Below are positions 1 to 8,114 of a stretch of 64,000 nucleotides of DNA, piece by piece. The stretch lies in the NCBI RefSeq assembly GCF_001431415.1, contig NZ_LDJI01000021.1, forward strand, positions 62,001 through 126,000. The letters are read 5' to 3'. Made by a program: the position numbers and the translations under genes. Within the stretch, counting starts at the first letter, position 1; each line of letters starts with the position of its first letter. The notes below the pieces were generated by a model. The model saw nothing but the letters and a program-made list of their open reading frames with translations, made no database searches and was not told the origin of the DNA. Origin of the DNA: Stenotrophomonas humi. GTDB lineage: Bacteria; Pseudomonadota; Gammaproteobacteria; Xanthomonadales; Xanthomonadaceae.

Positions 1-503
1 TCGCCATCGACGTGGCCGCACCGATGCTGCGCTACGCACATGCACGCGCCCGCGCACTGGGCGTGAACAACATCGTGTTCCAGCAGGCCAACGGCGAGGC
101 GCTGGACTACCCCGACGGCCACTTCGACCTGATCACCACCGCGATGTTCTGGCACGAGAGCTCGTCGAAGGCGATGCCGCGCAAGCTGCACGAGATCAAC
201 CGGCTGCTCGCACCGGGCGGACTCACCGCGCATCTGGAGCAGCCGCAGTACCACGGCATGGACCCGTACGAACAGTTCATCCGTGACTGGGATGCGTACA
301 ACAACAACGAGCCATTCTGGAGCGTGATGCACGAGTACGACCTGCGCCAGATGATGGCTGCGGCCGGCTTCGACGCCGAACGCTATTTCGAAACCAAGGT
401 ACGCGGCGTGGTCGACCGGGACATCTTCCCGGTGGCCAGCGAGAGCGGAGAAGACCACGGCCGCGCCGCGCTGTGGACCATGTTCGGAGCGTGGAAAGCA
501 TGA
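1..503 (+). CDS. Class I SAM-dependent methyltransferase, 3' part (start outside window)
   Basis: The reading frame is open from base 3, so this gene begins before the window. What remains is the C-terminal 167 residues of a Rossmann-fold methyltransferase. Visible parts are an AIDVAAPML segment of the kind that follows the SAM-binding acidic loop, a GEALDYPDGHFDLIT stretch (motif II/III, the adenine-contacting region) and a LAPGG turn typical of post-SAM motif III. The stop overlaps the next start by 4 bp (ATGA), so it is probably co-transcribed with the two small genes downstream and perhaps the nitrilase-like gene. The methyl acceptor cannot be read from the sequence. The family assignment is fairly safe; the substrate is unknown. 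Confidence 0.8.
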   Translation, partial: AIDVAAPMLRYAHARARALGVNNIVFQQANGEALDYPDGHFDLITTAMFWHESSSKAMPRKLHEINRLLAPGGLTAHLEQPQYHGMDPYEQFIRDWDAYNNNEPFWSVMHEYDLRQMMAAAGFDAERYFETKVRGVVDRDIFPVASESGEDHGRAALWTMFGAWKA

Positions 504-862
504 GCAGCATCGACCCCATCGCCCTGGCCGGCAGCCGCGCCCGGGGCAAGCGCCCGTACTTCTTCAAGGACCCGGACGTGGAGCGCGTGCTGTCCATCGC
601 CATGGCCATCGCGATGGAGAACGCAGTCACCCACCAGCGCCTGGACGCGCTGGAGCGCCTGATCGAGCAAAAGGGCCTGCTCAGCCGCGAAGAGCTGGAC
701 CAGTTCCGTCCGGATCGGGAAGCAGAAGCACAGCGAACGCTGTGGATGAAGGAATACATCGCACGGGTGCTGCGCATCGTGCAGCAGGAAACCGAAGCGT
801 TGGAAAGCGGTGCTATGGACGTGCCGATGGAAGAAGTCATGGATGAACTTCGCGACCAGTAA
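500..862 (+). CDS. Hypothetical protein, charged and helical
   Basis: A 120-residue protein I do not recognise. It has no signal peptide or membrane segment and is rich in Glu, Arg and Ala. The middle (about residues 38-85) looks like a long amphipathic helix with regularly spaced Leu and Glu, perhaps a coiled coil. The start is the ATG that overlaps the upstream methyltransferase stop (ATGA); longer in-frame starts would run into that gene. The tight coupling suggests a function linked to the methyltransferase, possibly as a partner subunit, but that is inference from position only. Confidence 0.7.
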   Translation: MSSIDPIALAGSRARGKRPYFFKDPDVERVLSIAMAIAMENAVTHQRLDALERLIEQKGLLSREELDQFRPDREAEAQRTLWMKEYIARVLRIVQQETEALESGAMDVPMEEVMDELRDQ

Positions 863-908
863 GGCGCCACGCGCGTCGCCCATCAAAGTTCACACCAAGG
901 AAAAGCAC

Positions 909-1415
909 ATGACCGATCTGCAGAAACACATGCCCTACCTCGCCAAACATGAAGGCGTCTGGGACGGGATGTACCGCTACTACGACGCCAACGGCGACAA
1001 GATCGACGAACACAAGTCGCGGCTGGTCTGCCGCATCACCGGCGATGACCAGGCCCCTTACCATCAGACCAACCACTACAGCTGGGCCGATGGCAAGACC
1101 GAAGTCCGCGACTTCAAGACCACCTATTCGTTCGGCCGCATCATCTTCGACAACGAGCTGATCTACGGCTGGTGCACCGAGATTCCAGAAGACGATCATC
1201 ACCGCACGCTGATGCTGTATTGGCAGCGCAAGGGCGAGGACGGGCTGGAACTGTACGAAATGATCCAGCTCTCCGACGACGGGCAGCTGCGCAACCGCAT
1301 CTGGCATTGGTACAAGAACGGCGTGCTGGTACAGCGCACCCTGATCGACGAAAAGTTCGTCAGCCGCGATTGGCAAAAGATCACCGGCCCAAGTTTTTCG
1401 GGTGAGGCGATCTAA
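909..1415 (+). CDS. Lipocalin-like (DUF3598-type) protein
   Basis: A 168-residue soluble protein preceded by an AAGGAAAAG ribosome-binding site about 4 bases before ATG 909. The N-terminus (YLAKHEGVWDGMYRYYDANG) and alternating hydrophobic/polar strands rich in Trp and Tyr suggest a lipocalin-like beta barrel, as in the DUF3598 group, which would bind a small hydrophobic ligand. No catalytic motif is evident. It lies 46 bp after the preceding gene on the same strand and before the nitrilase-like gene, so the four may serve one small-molecule pathway. The family call is tentative; the existence of the gene is well supported. Confidence 0.7.
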   Translation: MTDLQKHMPYLAKHEGVWDGMYRYYDANGDKIDEHKSRLVCRITGDDQAPYHQTNHYSWADGKTEVRDFKTTYSFGRIIFDNELIYGWCTEIPEDDHHRTLMLYWQRKGEDGLELYEMIQLSDDGQLRNRIWHWYKNGVLVQRTLIDEKFVSRDWQKITGPSFSGEAI

Positions 1416-1511
1416 TCAGCTGCTGGATCCGATTCGATTCGGCCGGATGACATGCAATGCAATTTCGGGGCGCCGCAGCGCCCCGCGATTGTTTGAGCAC
1501 TCGACCGCTCA

Positions 1512-1626
1512 AGCCCCTCTCCCTTTGCGGAGATGGGTTGGGGAGAGGGGAAGCGTCCAAGCAAAAGCCAAAAAGCCCCCCTCATCCGCCCCTCCGGGGC
1601 ACCTTCTCCCGCACGCGGGAGAAGGG
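1512..1626. repeat. Composite dispersed repeat, copy A
   Basis: A two-part GC-rich element. The left part is an inverted pair around CCCTCTCCC/GGGGAGAGGGG. A spacer of about 40 bases follows, then the right part CCCTCATCCGCCCCT..GGGGCACCTTCTCCCGC/GCGGGAGAAGG. The same two-part design recurs at 41291-41422 (inside hrpB) and in the opposite orientation at 47063-47222. Its right half leads directly into the 66-bp tandem array. Confidence 0.7.
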
Positions 1627-1865
1627 AGCTTTCGGTCAATTGACTGAGTCTCGGATCCGGCTGAGCACCTTCTCCCGCGCGCGGGAGAAGGGAGCTTTCG
1701 GTCAATTGGCTGAGTGTCGGATCCGACTGGGTACCTTCGCCCGCGCGCGGGAGAAGGGAGCTTCCGGTCAATTGGCTGAGTGTCGGATCCGACTGGGTAC
1801 CTTCGCCCGCGCGCGGGAGAAGGGAGTTTCCGGTCAATTGGCTGAGTGTCGGCTACGGCCGGGCA
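1602..1865. repeat. Four tandem 66-bp repeats
   Basis: Four adjacent units start at 1602, 1668, 1734 and 1800. Each opens with a hairpin (CCTTCTCCCGC/GCGGGAGAAGG or its CCTTCGCCC variant), followed by GGAGCTTTCGGTCAATTG and CTGAGTGTCGGATCCGACTG. Units 2 to 4 are nearly identical; unit 1 and the end of unit 4 diverge. There are no unique spacers, so this is not a CRISPR. It occupies most of the gap before the nitrilase-like gene and could affect mRNA folding or stability there. Confidence 0.9.
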
Positions 1866-1934
1866 CCTGCCCGCGCTCACCACCTGCCCCACTACACACA
1901 ACATCAACCCGCCGCTCCAACCACGAGGCAACAC

Positions 1935-3077
1935 ATGAGCAATTCCCGCAGACACTTCCTTGGCAGCGCCGCAGGATTGGCCGCGTTGGGCGCCGTCGGC
2001 CCGGCCTTGCTGGGCACCTCGGCACCGGCACAGGCCGCGATGGGCAAAGGCCCGGATGCATTGAACGAGCGTACGGACGGCACCTACGACACCGTTGAAC
2101 TGGCCAAGCCGGCATGGACGCTGGGCCTGGTGCAGTCGCGCGTGCACAGCTTCGACGCCCGCGAATGGAAAGCAGGCACCAAGCGCAACCTGGCGCATAT
2201 GCTCGAACTGATCGACAAGGCGCATTACCACGCCAAGCCCGATCTGCTGCAATTCCACGAATTCCCGCTGACCGGCTGGCGCAAGTGGACGCGCGATGAA
2301 ATCCTCAAGTTCGCCATCACCATTCCCGGCGCGGAAACCGAGGCCATCGCACAGAAGGCACGGCAGTACGGCACATGGATTGTATTCGGCGCCTACGCCA
2401 CCGACCCGGACTGGCCGGGCCACGTGCTGTCGATCACCACGATCATGAACGACAAGGGCGAGATCGTGGACAAACACTGGAAAGCGCGCAACCTCAAGGG
2501 TGCGTTCCCGGATTTCGAGCTGTTCACCACGACCACCTACGACGTCCTCGACCGCTACGTGGAAATGTACGGCCGTGACGCCGTGGTGCCGGTCACGCGC
2601 ACGCCGTTGGGCAATCTCTGCACCAGTTCCACCCAGCGCGAGCCGGAGCTGTTCCGGGCGATGGCGTTCAAGGGAGCCGAGGTGTTTCTGCGTACCGCTT
2701 CGGGCGGCTTCTCGGAAATGGATGTGGCCGCGTGTGCCATGTACAACGGCGTCTACTCGTCCATCGTCAACAACTCGATCTCGCCGGACAACGGCCCGTA
2801 TTTCGACGACCCGGGCTCAGGTGGCACCGCCCTGTACGATCCGACCGGCAAGGCCATCGCCGAAGCACAGAGCAAGGAAGAAACCCTGGTGCTCGGCCGC
2901 GTGCCGATTGCCGAACTGCGCGCCCGCAAGCGCCAACCGGTGGTGCACATGGATCTGTTCCGCGACGTCTACGACACCTACCAGAACGCCTACCCGCCAA
3001 ACCTGTGGTCCGAATACCTGCCCACTTCACTGGAAGATGCCGCGCGTTACATCCGCGGCAAGTCGCGCTGGAAGTAA
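1935..3077 (+). CDS. Tat-exported nitrilase-superfamily (carbon-nitrogen) hydrolase
   Basis: A 380-residue hydrolase. The first 35 residues form a twin-arginine signal (SRRHFLG, hydrophobic stretch, APAQA cleavage site), so the enzyme should be folded before export to the periplasm. The nitrilase catalytic triad is visible: Glu109 (FHEFPLTGW), Lys183 (HWKARN) and Cys229 (NLCTSS). A further Glu follows in the REPELF stretch after the Cys. This family hydrolyses amides, nitriles or carbamoyl groups through a thioester on the Cys; overall it looks closer to aliphatic amidase/formamidase types than to true nitrilases, but the substrate is unknown. It follows the tandem-repeat array, so it may have its own promoter. 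A stem-loop lies just after its stop. Confidence 0.88.
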   Translation: MSNSRRHFLGSAAGLAALGAVGPALLGTSAPAQAAMGKGPDALNERTDGTYDTVELAKPAWTLGLVQSRVHSFDAREWKAGTKRNLAHMLELIDKAHYHAKPDLLQFHEFPLTGWRKWTRDEILKFAITIPGAETEAIAQKARQYGTWIVFGAYATDPDWPGHVLSITTIMNDKGEIVDKHWKARNLKGAFPDFELFTTTTYDVLDRYVEMYGRDAVVPVTRTPLGNLCTSSTQREPELFRAMAFKGAEVFLRTASGGFSEMDVAACAMYNGVYSSIVNNSISPDNGPYFDDPGSGGTALYDPTGKAIAEAQSKEETLVLGRVPIAELRARKRQPVVHMDLFRDVYDTYQNAYPPNLWSEYLPTSLEDAARYIRGKSRWK

Positions 3078-3091
3078 GGCCGTGTTGCTTC

Positions 3092-3118
3092 GCCCCCTTG
3101 CCCGACGGGGAAGGGGGC
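3092..3118. terminator. Stem-loop after the nitrilase-like gene
   Basis: GCCCCCTTGCCC pairs with GGGGAAGGGGGC with one mismatch, 15 bases after the stop. There is no T tract, so it may be a processing or stability hairpin, or a fragment of the dispersed CCCCTT/AAGGGG repeats seen elsewhere in the window. Confidence 0.45.
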
Positions 3119-3187
3119 AGCATCAACACCGGCACCACCGGCGGATCCGGGTAGAGTCCAACCCATCCCCCAACCCCGGGTTGCACC

Positions 3188-3766
3188 ATGCCTGCTTACC
3201 TCAAAGCCGCCCTGATGCTGTGCTGGCTCGTGGTGCTCATCTACTGGGGCGGGAGCGCGCTGCATGCCAAACCCGTCGCACGCAACGAATCACGTCGCAG
3301 ACAACTGCTCGCGTACTGGCTGCCACTGGCCGTCGCGGTGTTTCTGCTTGGCCCTGGCCACTGGTTTGGACACAGCTGGCTGCGCGAGCAGTTCGTGCCG
3401 CACTCCACAACGGTCTTCGCCATCGCGCTGTTGTTGGGCGCGGCCGGTGCGGTGGTGGCCATCTGGGCCCGTCACCAGCTTGGCCGCAACTGGAGCGGCA
3501 ATGTCCAGATCAAGCAGGAGCACGTACTGATCACTAACGGGCCTTACGCCTGGGTACGGCATCCCATCTACAGCGGCCTGTTGCTGCTGTTCTGCGGCAC
3601 GGCACTGATGGTCGGTGACTGGCGCGGAATCATCGCGGTGGCAATCGTGTTCACTTCATTCTGGTTCAAGCTGCACCAGGAAGAACGTTTCCTCGCCCGG
3701 CATTTCGGCGCGCCCTACCTCGACTATGCACGGCGCACCAGGCGGCTGATTCCAGGCCTGCTCTGA
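3188..3766 (+). CDS. Isoprenylcysteine carboxyl methyltransferase (ICMT)-family membrane protein
   Basis: A 192-residue integral membrane protein with about five hydrophobic segments. The C-terminal half carries the ICMT/PEMT signature: VTNGPY(A)W-type turn, RHPIYSG and, near the end, EERFLARHFGAPYLDYARR. In the family these motifs bind SAM and act on membrane-embedded or lipid-linked acceptors. Bacterial members have no known prenylcysteine substrate and several have been proposed to methylate isoprenoid or phospholipid acceptors. The gene stands alone between stem-loops, convergent with the next gene. Confidence 0.82.
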   Translation: MPAYLKAALMLCWLVVLIYWGGSALHAKPVARNESRRRQLLAYWLPLAVAVFLLGPGHWFGHSWLREQFVPHSTTVFAIALLLGAAGAVVAIWARHQLGRNWSGNVQIKQEHVLITNGPYAWVRHPIYSGLLLLFCGTALMVGDWRGIIAVAIVFTSFWFKLHQEERFLARHFGAPYLDYARRTRRLIPGLL

Positions 3767-3780
3767 AAGAAATCGCGCCC

Positions 3781-4518
3781 TCACGCACGTCCGTCATCGT
3801 TCTCGCCGCCACCACGGCCAGCGCCGTAGCCCAGCCCGGCGCCCATTCCCATACCGGCACCCATGCCTCCCGCGCCGCCGCCTCCACCGCCCTTGCCAGC
3901 GCCACGTTCCGCGTCCTTGGCGCCGCCTCCCTTGCCGCCGCCACTACTGGCCGGGCGCGATGGCCCCTGCCGCGGGATCGCCACGCTCGGCGAAATCGTG
4001 TCCAGGTCGAGCACCTTGCGGATGAAGTCGCGCAGCGACACCACCAGCTCGGCGGTGTGGATCGGCCGTCCTTCAACCATGTCCGTGGCAGCGCGCGCCG
4101 CCAACCGCACCTGCTCCTCGGTGCCAAGCAGGATCACATCCGACAGCGCGCCCTCCACCGCATCACGGATGCGGCGCGCGCGGTCGCCAGCTTCGCCCTG
4201 TCCCACCTGTGGCAGCAGCACCGCCTCCTCGGCCGCGGCGACCGCCTGCCCGGCGGCCAGCGCAGCTGCACGCAGCCGCAACTCCCGCAGGTGGCTGGGG
4301 TCCACGCTCAGGTTGCCGGTGAACGAGCCGCCCAGCGTCTTGTAGGCGGCGATCAGGGTCTTGAGCCGCTCGTTGATCTGCCGGTTGGCCGCCTCGCGCT
4401 TCTGCTGCACTGCCTGCATGACCAGCAGGCGGATGCCCACGCCGATCAAGGTGATGATGGCCAGGCCGACCAGGGTCGAGAGCAGGCCCTGCCATGAGCT
4501 GAAATCCAGACCGCGCAT
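3781..4518 (-). CDS. Membrane-anchored protein with Gly/Met-rich tail, unknown function
   Basis: A 245-residue protein I do not recognise. One N-terminal transmembrane segment (about residues 12-35) is followed by a soluble domain with a QQKREAANRQINERLK helix, then a region with LGTEEQVRLAARAATDMVEG. From about residue 188 the tail is almost entirely Gly, Ala, Met and Lys (GGGKGGG, GMGAGMGMGAG), clearly disordered. Orientation would place the soluble part in the cytoplasm if the positive-inside rule holds. The gene is convergent with the preceding one (14-bp gap) and divergent from the permease. Confidence 0.75.
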   Translation of the reverse strand: MRGLDFSSWQGLLSTLVGLAIITLIGVGIRLLVMQAVQQKREAANRQINERLKTLIAAYKTLGGSFTGNLSVDPSHLRELRLRAAALAAGQAVAAAEEAVLLPQVGQGEAGDRARRIRDAVEGALSDVILLGTEEQVRLAARAATDMVEGRPIHTAELVVSLRDFIRKVLDLDTISPSVAIPRQGPSRPASSGGGKGGGAKDAERGAGKGGGGGGAGGMGAGMGMGAGLGYGAGRGGGENDDGRA

Positions 4519-4660
4519 CGGAGCTCCGCATGCTGCAGGCGCACATCGACGCCGAGACGTTCATCGTACCGGCATGCGCCGTTTCACAGGCGATCCGGGC
4601 GTCACGATGGCTGGCGGACGCGGTATCGTGTCGGCCTCCAAATACTTCCGAATGATATCG

Positions 4661-6037
4661 ATGCCCGCCAATCCTTCCGCCCCGGCCACCGCGCCGTCGC
4701 AGAATCTGGAGCGTGCGCTCAAGCCGCGCCAGCTGATCATGATGGGACTGGGCAGCGCCATTGGCGCCGGCCTATTCCTTGGCTCCGGTGTCGGCATCCA
4801 GGCCGCAGGCCCGGCGGTGCTGATCTCCTACCTGGTGGCCGGCACCCTGGTCATCATCATGATGCACGCCATGGGCGAGATGGCCGCCGCACGGCCCACC
4901 AGCGGCGCGTTCTCGGTGTATGCCGCCGATGCCCTGGGCCCGACCGCCGGCGCCACCGTGGGCTGGCTGTGGTGGGCGCAGCTGGTGGTGGTGATCGCTG
5001 CCGAATCCGTCGGCGCAGCCGGCCTGCTGGCCACGGTCTGGCCACAGCTTTCGGTGCCGCTGACCTCGCTGGCGTTCATGGTGGTGTTCACCGTGATCAA
5101 CCTGATGGGCGTGCGCAACTACGGTGAGTTCGAGTTCTGGTTCGCCATCCTCAAGGTCGGCGCCATCATTGCTTTCATCCTGATCGGCATCGCCCTGCTG
5201 TGCGGGCTGCTGCCTGGCGTGGCGTCACCGGGCCTGTCCAACCTCACCGGTCATGGCGGTTTCATGCCCAAGGGCTTGGCCGGCATCGGCGCGGCGCTGC
5301 TGGTGGTGATCTTCGCCTTCGGTGGCACCGAGATCGTGGCGGTGGCCGCCGCCGAAACCCAGGACCCGGAGCGCAGCCTGGCGCGTGCCATCCGCACCGT
5401 GGCCTGGCGCATCCTGGTGTTCTACATCGGCTCGATCGGCGTGATCATCGCCGTGGTGCCCTGGACCAGCGACACCCTCAAGTCACCGTTCGCCGCCGTG
5501 CTGAGCGTGGCCAACATCCCCGGTGCAGCTACGGCCATCACCCTGATCGCGGTGATCGCGCTGCTGTCGGCACTCAATGCCAACCTCTACGGCGCCTCGC
5601 GGATGATGTATTCGCTGGCCTCGCGCGCCGAGGCACCGCGCTGGCTGGCCCGCACCAATGTCCGCCAGGTGCCGGTGCTGGCAGTGCTGGCCAGCGTACT
5701 GTTCGGCTTCGGCGCCACCGTGCTGGAGCTGCTGTACCCCAACAAGGTGCTGCCGGTGCTGCTCAACGTGGTTGGCTCGACCTGCCTGCTGGTGTGGACC
5801 ATCACCCTGGTCTCGCAGCTGATCCTGCGCGGCCGTGCCGAACGGGCGGGCACCGTGCTGCCGTTCAAGATGGCCGGCTATCCGTACCTGACGGTGCTGG
5901 CGCTGGTGATTCTGGCGGTGATCTTCGCGCTGCTGATGGCCGCCCCGGAAACCCGCCTGCAGTTCCTCTCGATGACCGCGCTGACCGCTTTCATCGCGCT
6001 GTGCAGCGGGCTGGCCCGGCGCAGTCGCAACGGCTGA
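4661..6037 (+). CDS. APC-superfamily amino-acid permease
   Basis: A 458-residue permease with about twelve transmembrane helices. The first helix holds the unwound substrate loop GLGSAIGAGLFLGSG, a hallmark of the amino-acid/polyamine/organocation family, and helix 6 has FAFGGTEIVAVAAAE. The charged N-terminus (LERALKPRQL) is typical of the GABA/proline/aromatic amino-acid branch that runs as proton symporters in the inner membrane. The exact amino acid cannot be inferred. Start is uncertain: ATG 4652 and ATG 4661 lie in the same frame, neither with a strong ribosome-binding site. It is followed by a good terminator. Confidence 0.88.
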   Translation: MPANPSAPATAPSQNLERALKPRQLIMMGLGSAIGAGLFLGSGVGIQAAGPAVLISYLVAGTLVIIMMHAMGEMAAARPTSGAFSVYAADALGPTAGATVGWLWWAQLVVVIAAESVGAAGLLATVWPQLSVPLTSLAFMVVFTVINLMGVRNYGEFEFWFAILKVGAIIAFILIGIALLCGLLPGVASPGLSNLTGHGGFMPKGLAGIGAALLVVIFAFGGTEIVAVAAAETQDPERSLARAIRTVAWRILVFYIGSIGVIIAVVPWTSDTLKSPFAAVLSVANIPGAATAITLIAVIALLSALNANLYGASRMMYSLASRAEAPRWLARTNVRQVPVLAVLASVLFGFGATVLELLYPNKVLPVLLNVVGSTCLLVWTITLVSQLILRGRAERAGTVLPFKMAGYPYLTVLALVILAVIFALLMAAPETRLQFLSMTALTAFIALCSGLARRSRNG

Positions 6038-6062
6038 TCATGCCGAAACAGGCTGTTGACGA

Positions 6063-6087
6063 GCCCGCCTACATGGCGGGCTTGTTT
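6063..6087 (+). terminator. Intrinsic terminator of the permease gene
   Basis: Perfect 7-bp stem GCCCGCC/GGCGGGC with a TACAT loop followed by TTGTTTT. A second hairpin without a T tract (GCCTCACCC/GGGTGAGGC) sits at 6139-6159. Confidence 0.85.
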
Positions 6088-6207
6088 TAAGGAGCGACTG
6101 ACGGCAGGCTGCGCGCATTGGAAGCGCACCTCGCCAGTGCCTCACCCGGCGGGTGAGGCCCGGCCTGCGAGCGCCCCATTCCCCTCACCCCCTCTTGCTG
6201 CTACGCC

Positions 6208-6468
6208 ATGATCGACCTAGAAGACCTTATCCAGCGCGCCATCGACCCCTCAACCGTCAAGCTGGAAGGCACCCTGACCAATCCGCCGTCGTTTGGTGTT
6301 TACGTCATCGATTCCGATGACGGCAGCACCCACTACCGCTTTGGCAGCCATCCGGTGCGCCAGCACGAACTGGAAGACAAGTTCGGCGGTTGCGAACTGG
6401 AGTACCTGTTCCTGTCCCGTGAAGACGCCGCGGCAATGACCGCCGCGCTCAACCGCCCCGAGATCTGA
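6208..6468 (+). CDS. Small conserved-looking protein, unknown function
   Basis: An 86-residue protein starting at an ATG after a C-rich leader. It is acidic with a compact alpha/beta pattern (YVIDSDDGSTHYRFGSHPVRQHELEDKFG), no signal peptide and no membrane segment. I do not recognise a family. Codon use matches the surrounding genes, with strong G/C at third positions, which supports it as real. It stands alone: permease terminator upstream, a gene-poor stretch downstream. Confidence 0.7.
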   Translation: MIDLEDLIQRAIDPSTVKLEGTLTNPPSFGVYVIDSDDGSTHYRFGSHPVRQHELEDKFGGCELEYLFLSREDAAAMTAALNRPEI

Positions 6469-6963
6469 ACCCCGCGAGCAGAACGCCAGAAAGGCTGCGG
6501 CGAATCGCTCTGGATCCCGCGGCGCCCTGAGATCTTCCGGCCGGAAGCATCCACGGTAGACACATGGACCGCATACGGTGGCGCGGCGGCGAAGCCATCG
6601 CTTTGAGAAGCCGATCAGGTCAGCGCTGGCTGGCTCTCTCCGCCTCGGCTGATTGCTCGCTTCGACCTGTTCCCTCCGGCACCATCGTGCAGACGCCGCT
6701 GGCGTCGGCGCCCCCACCTTTCCGGTGTCATCGGCCAAGCCCCGACTCTGCGTATCGCGGCAGGATCAGCGGCACAGCTCGTATCGCCACGCGGATGCTG
6801 CCGACAACCTGTCCTTGGCAGGAGAACGGACACCGTGGATGAAAGTCCGACACACGCCGGCTCGATAGTCATGCATCGAACACAGCGGGGAGTGGATGCG
6901 GTGTTGCAGCTGCCCGGCCCTTCCGCCGCAGGCAGGAAGCGCCCACAACACCGGCAATGAGGC
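6469..6963. other. Gene-poor stretch
   Basis: About 500 bases in which I see no convincing gene. Short open frames exist on both strands but lack ribosome-binding sites and read as low-complexity Arg/Ser/Pro. No clear terminator for the regulator ending at 6964 was found. Confidence 0.5.
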
Positions 6964-7641
6964 CTACTGGAAGCGCTGCGGCAGCGACCCCGGGTCGGCA
7001 GCGACCAGGCCGGTTTCAATGCCATAACGCAGCAGGTCCACGTCACGACGTAGGCCAAGCTTGAGCATGGCGGCGCCCTTCTGGGTACTGATGGTCTTCT
7101 TGCTGCGGTTGAGCCGCTCGGCGATCTCGTTGACGGTCAAACCGGACACATACAGCCGCACTACTTCCAGTTCGCGGCCGGTAAGCGAGTGCAGTTCGGG
7201 GCCGCCCGGGGCCACCGAGTCCATGATCGCGGTGATGGTCGGCGACAGGTATCGCCCATCGGCGTAGGCGACATGCACGGCCGGCATCAGGTGGCTCATG
7301 GAGTCGGTTTTGCTGATCACGCAGGTGATGCCCAGCTTCAACAGCGAATGCACGATGCCCGGGTTTTCCAGCATTGTCAGTACGACGATCTTGACCGTGG
7401 GATAACGCTGTTTGACCAACCGGAACAGCGTGACGCCGTCACCGTACCGGCCACCAGGCATGGAATAGTCGCAGACGAGCACATCGCATGCGCCCTTGCC
7501 GAGCACGTCCAACAGCTCGGTTGAATTCCGCGCCGTGCCCATGATGGAAGCCGCCCCGCCGGAAGAAATTGCGTGGTGGATTCCTGCACGTACGGCGGCA
7601 TGGTCATCGGCGACAACGACGCGGAGACTGAATGGTTTCAT
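6964..7641 (-). CDS. RcsB-like response regulator (receiver plus LuxR-type HTH), paralog 1
   Basis: A 225-residue regulator. The receiver domain has the acidic pair Asp12-Asp13, phosphoacceptor Asp58 (VLVCDYSMPG) and the conserved Lys (ISKTDS). Right after the acceptor it reads GGRYGDGVTLFRLVK, matching the segment that distinguishes RcsB from other NarL/FixJ regulators. The C-terminal helix-turn-helix (ELEVVRLYVSGLTVNEIAERLNRSKKTISTQK) ends in the RcsB-type RSxKTISxQKxxAMxKLG helix. In enteric bacteria RcsB is phosphorylated through an HPt protein and controls capsule, motility and fimbriae. A second copy lies at 8355-9044 and an HPt-bearing kinase at 15526. I infer that it controls the nearby pili. 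A TAGGA-N4-TCCGA element lies about 190 bp before its start. Confidence 0.88.
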   Translation of the reverse strand: MKPFSLRVVVADDHAAVRAGIHHAISSGGAASIMGTARNSTELLDVLGKGACDVLVCDYSMPGGRYGDGVTLFRLVKQRYPTVKIVVLTMLENPGIVHSLLKLGITCVISKTDSMSHLMPAVHVAYADGRYLSPTITAIMDSVAPGGPELHSLTGRELEVVRLYVSGLTVNEIAERLNRSKKTISTQKGAAMLKLGLRRDVDLLRYGIETGLVAADPGSLPQRFQ

Positions 7642-7825
7642 GGCGAATCGATTGGACTTTCCGGCGGAAGAGTAAGAGTGTGACGGCCGCGCACAGCGGC
7701 TTGAACATCAGCGGCCTTCAACGCAGGAACGGTTGCGTCGGAACCGATCAGATTCAAAGAGAAACTGTAGGCCGAGATGCAGTTCCAAGTAAGCAGACCG
7801 AGTCCTATTACACGAGCAGCAGGGC

Positions 7826-7839
7826 TAGGAAAAATCCGA
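7826..7839. promoter_or_regulatory. Imperfect RcsB-box-like palindrome
   Basis: TAGGA-AAAA-TCCGA fits TARGA-N4-TCYTR at nine of ten defined positions. It lies between the divergent starts of RcsB-like paralog 1 (7641) and the small gene at 8115, so it could serve autoregulation. Weaker than the boxes at 13488 and 21782. The whole 7642-8114 gap is visibly richer in A and T than the genes around it. Confidence 0.4.
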
Positions 7840-8114
7840 TATCTGCTTTCGGAATACTGCTTTCAAAGCACTACAACATCCTCGCGGATCCAAGAAACCC
7901 TTTCGCCACATGGCATTTGCACCCGGCTCCAAGCGACATTCCGATGGACCGAAAATTGCCGGACTATTTCCGCGTTCGTCTGATGGACGAAGGCAGTGCC
8001 AGGCACTAGCTTGTCTCCGGCTCCGCTACTCCATTGCAGGAGCGCCAGAATACAATCGCCGGTATTCAGCATGGGTATCGACACGCAGCAGGACTGCCTC
8101 AACGAGGGCCTACC

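Noticed and set aside
1602..1865. Regularly spaced repeats that could suggest a CRISPR array
   Set aside because: The 66-bp units are head-to-tail and near-identical throughout, with no unique spacers, no 25-40 bp repeat-spacer alternation and no cas genes.
1509..2477. A minus-strand open frame of 322 codons with repeated RKLPSPARGRR motifs
   Set aside because: The motif is only the translation of the 66-bp tandem repeats; the remainder is antisense to the nitrilase-like gene.
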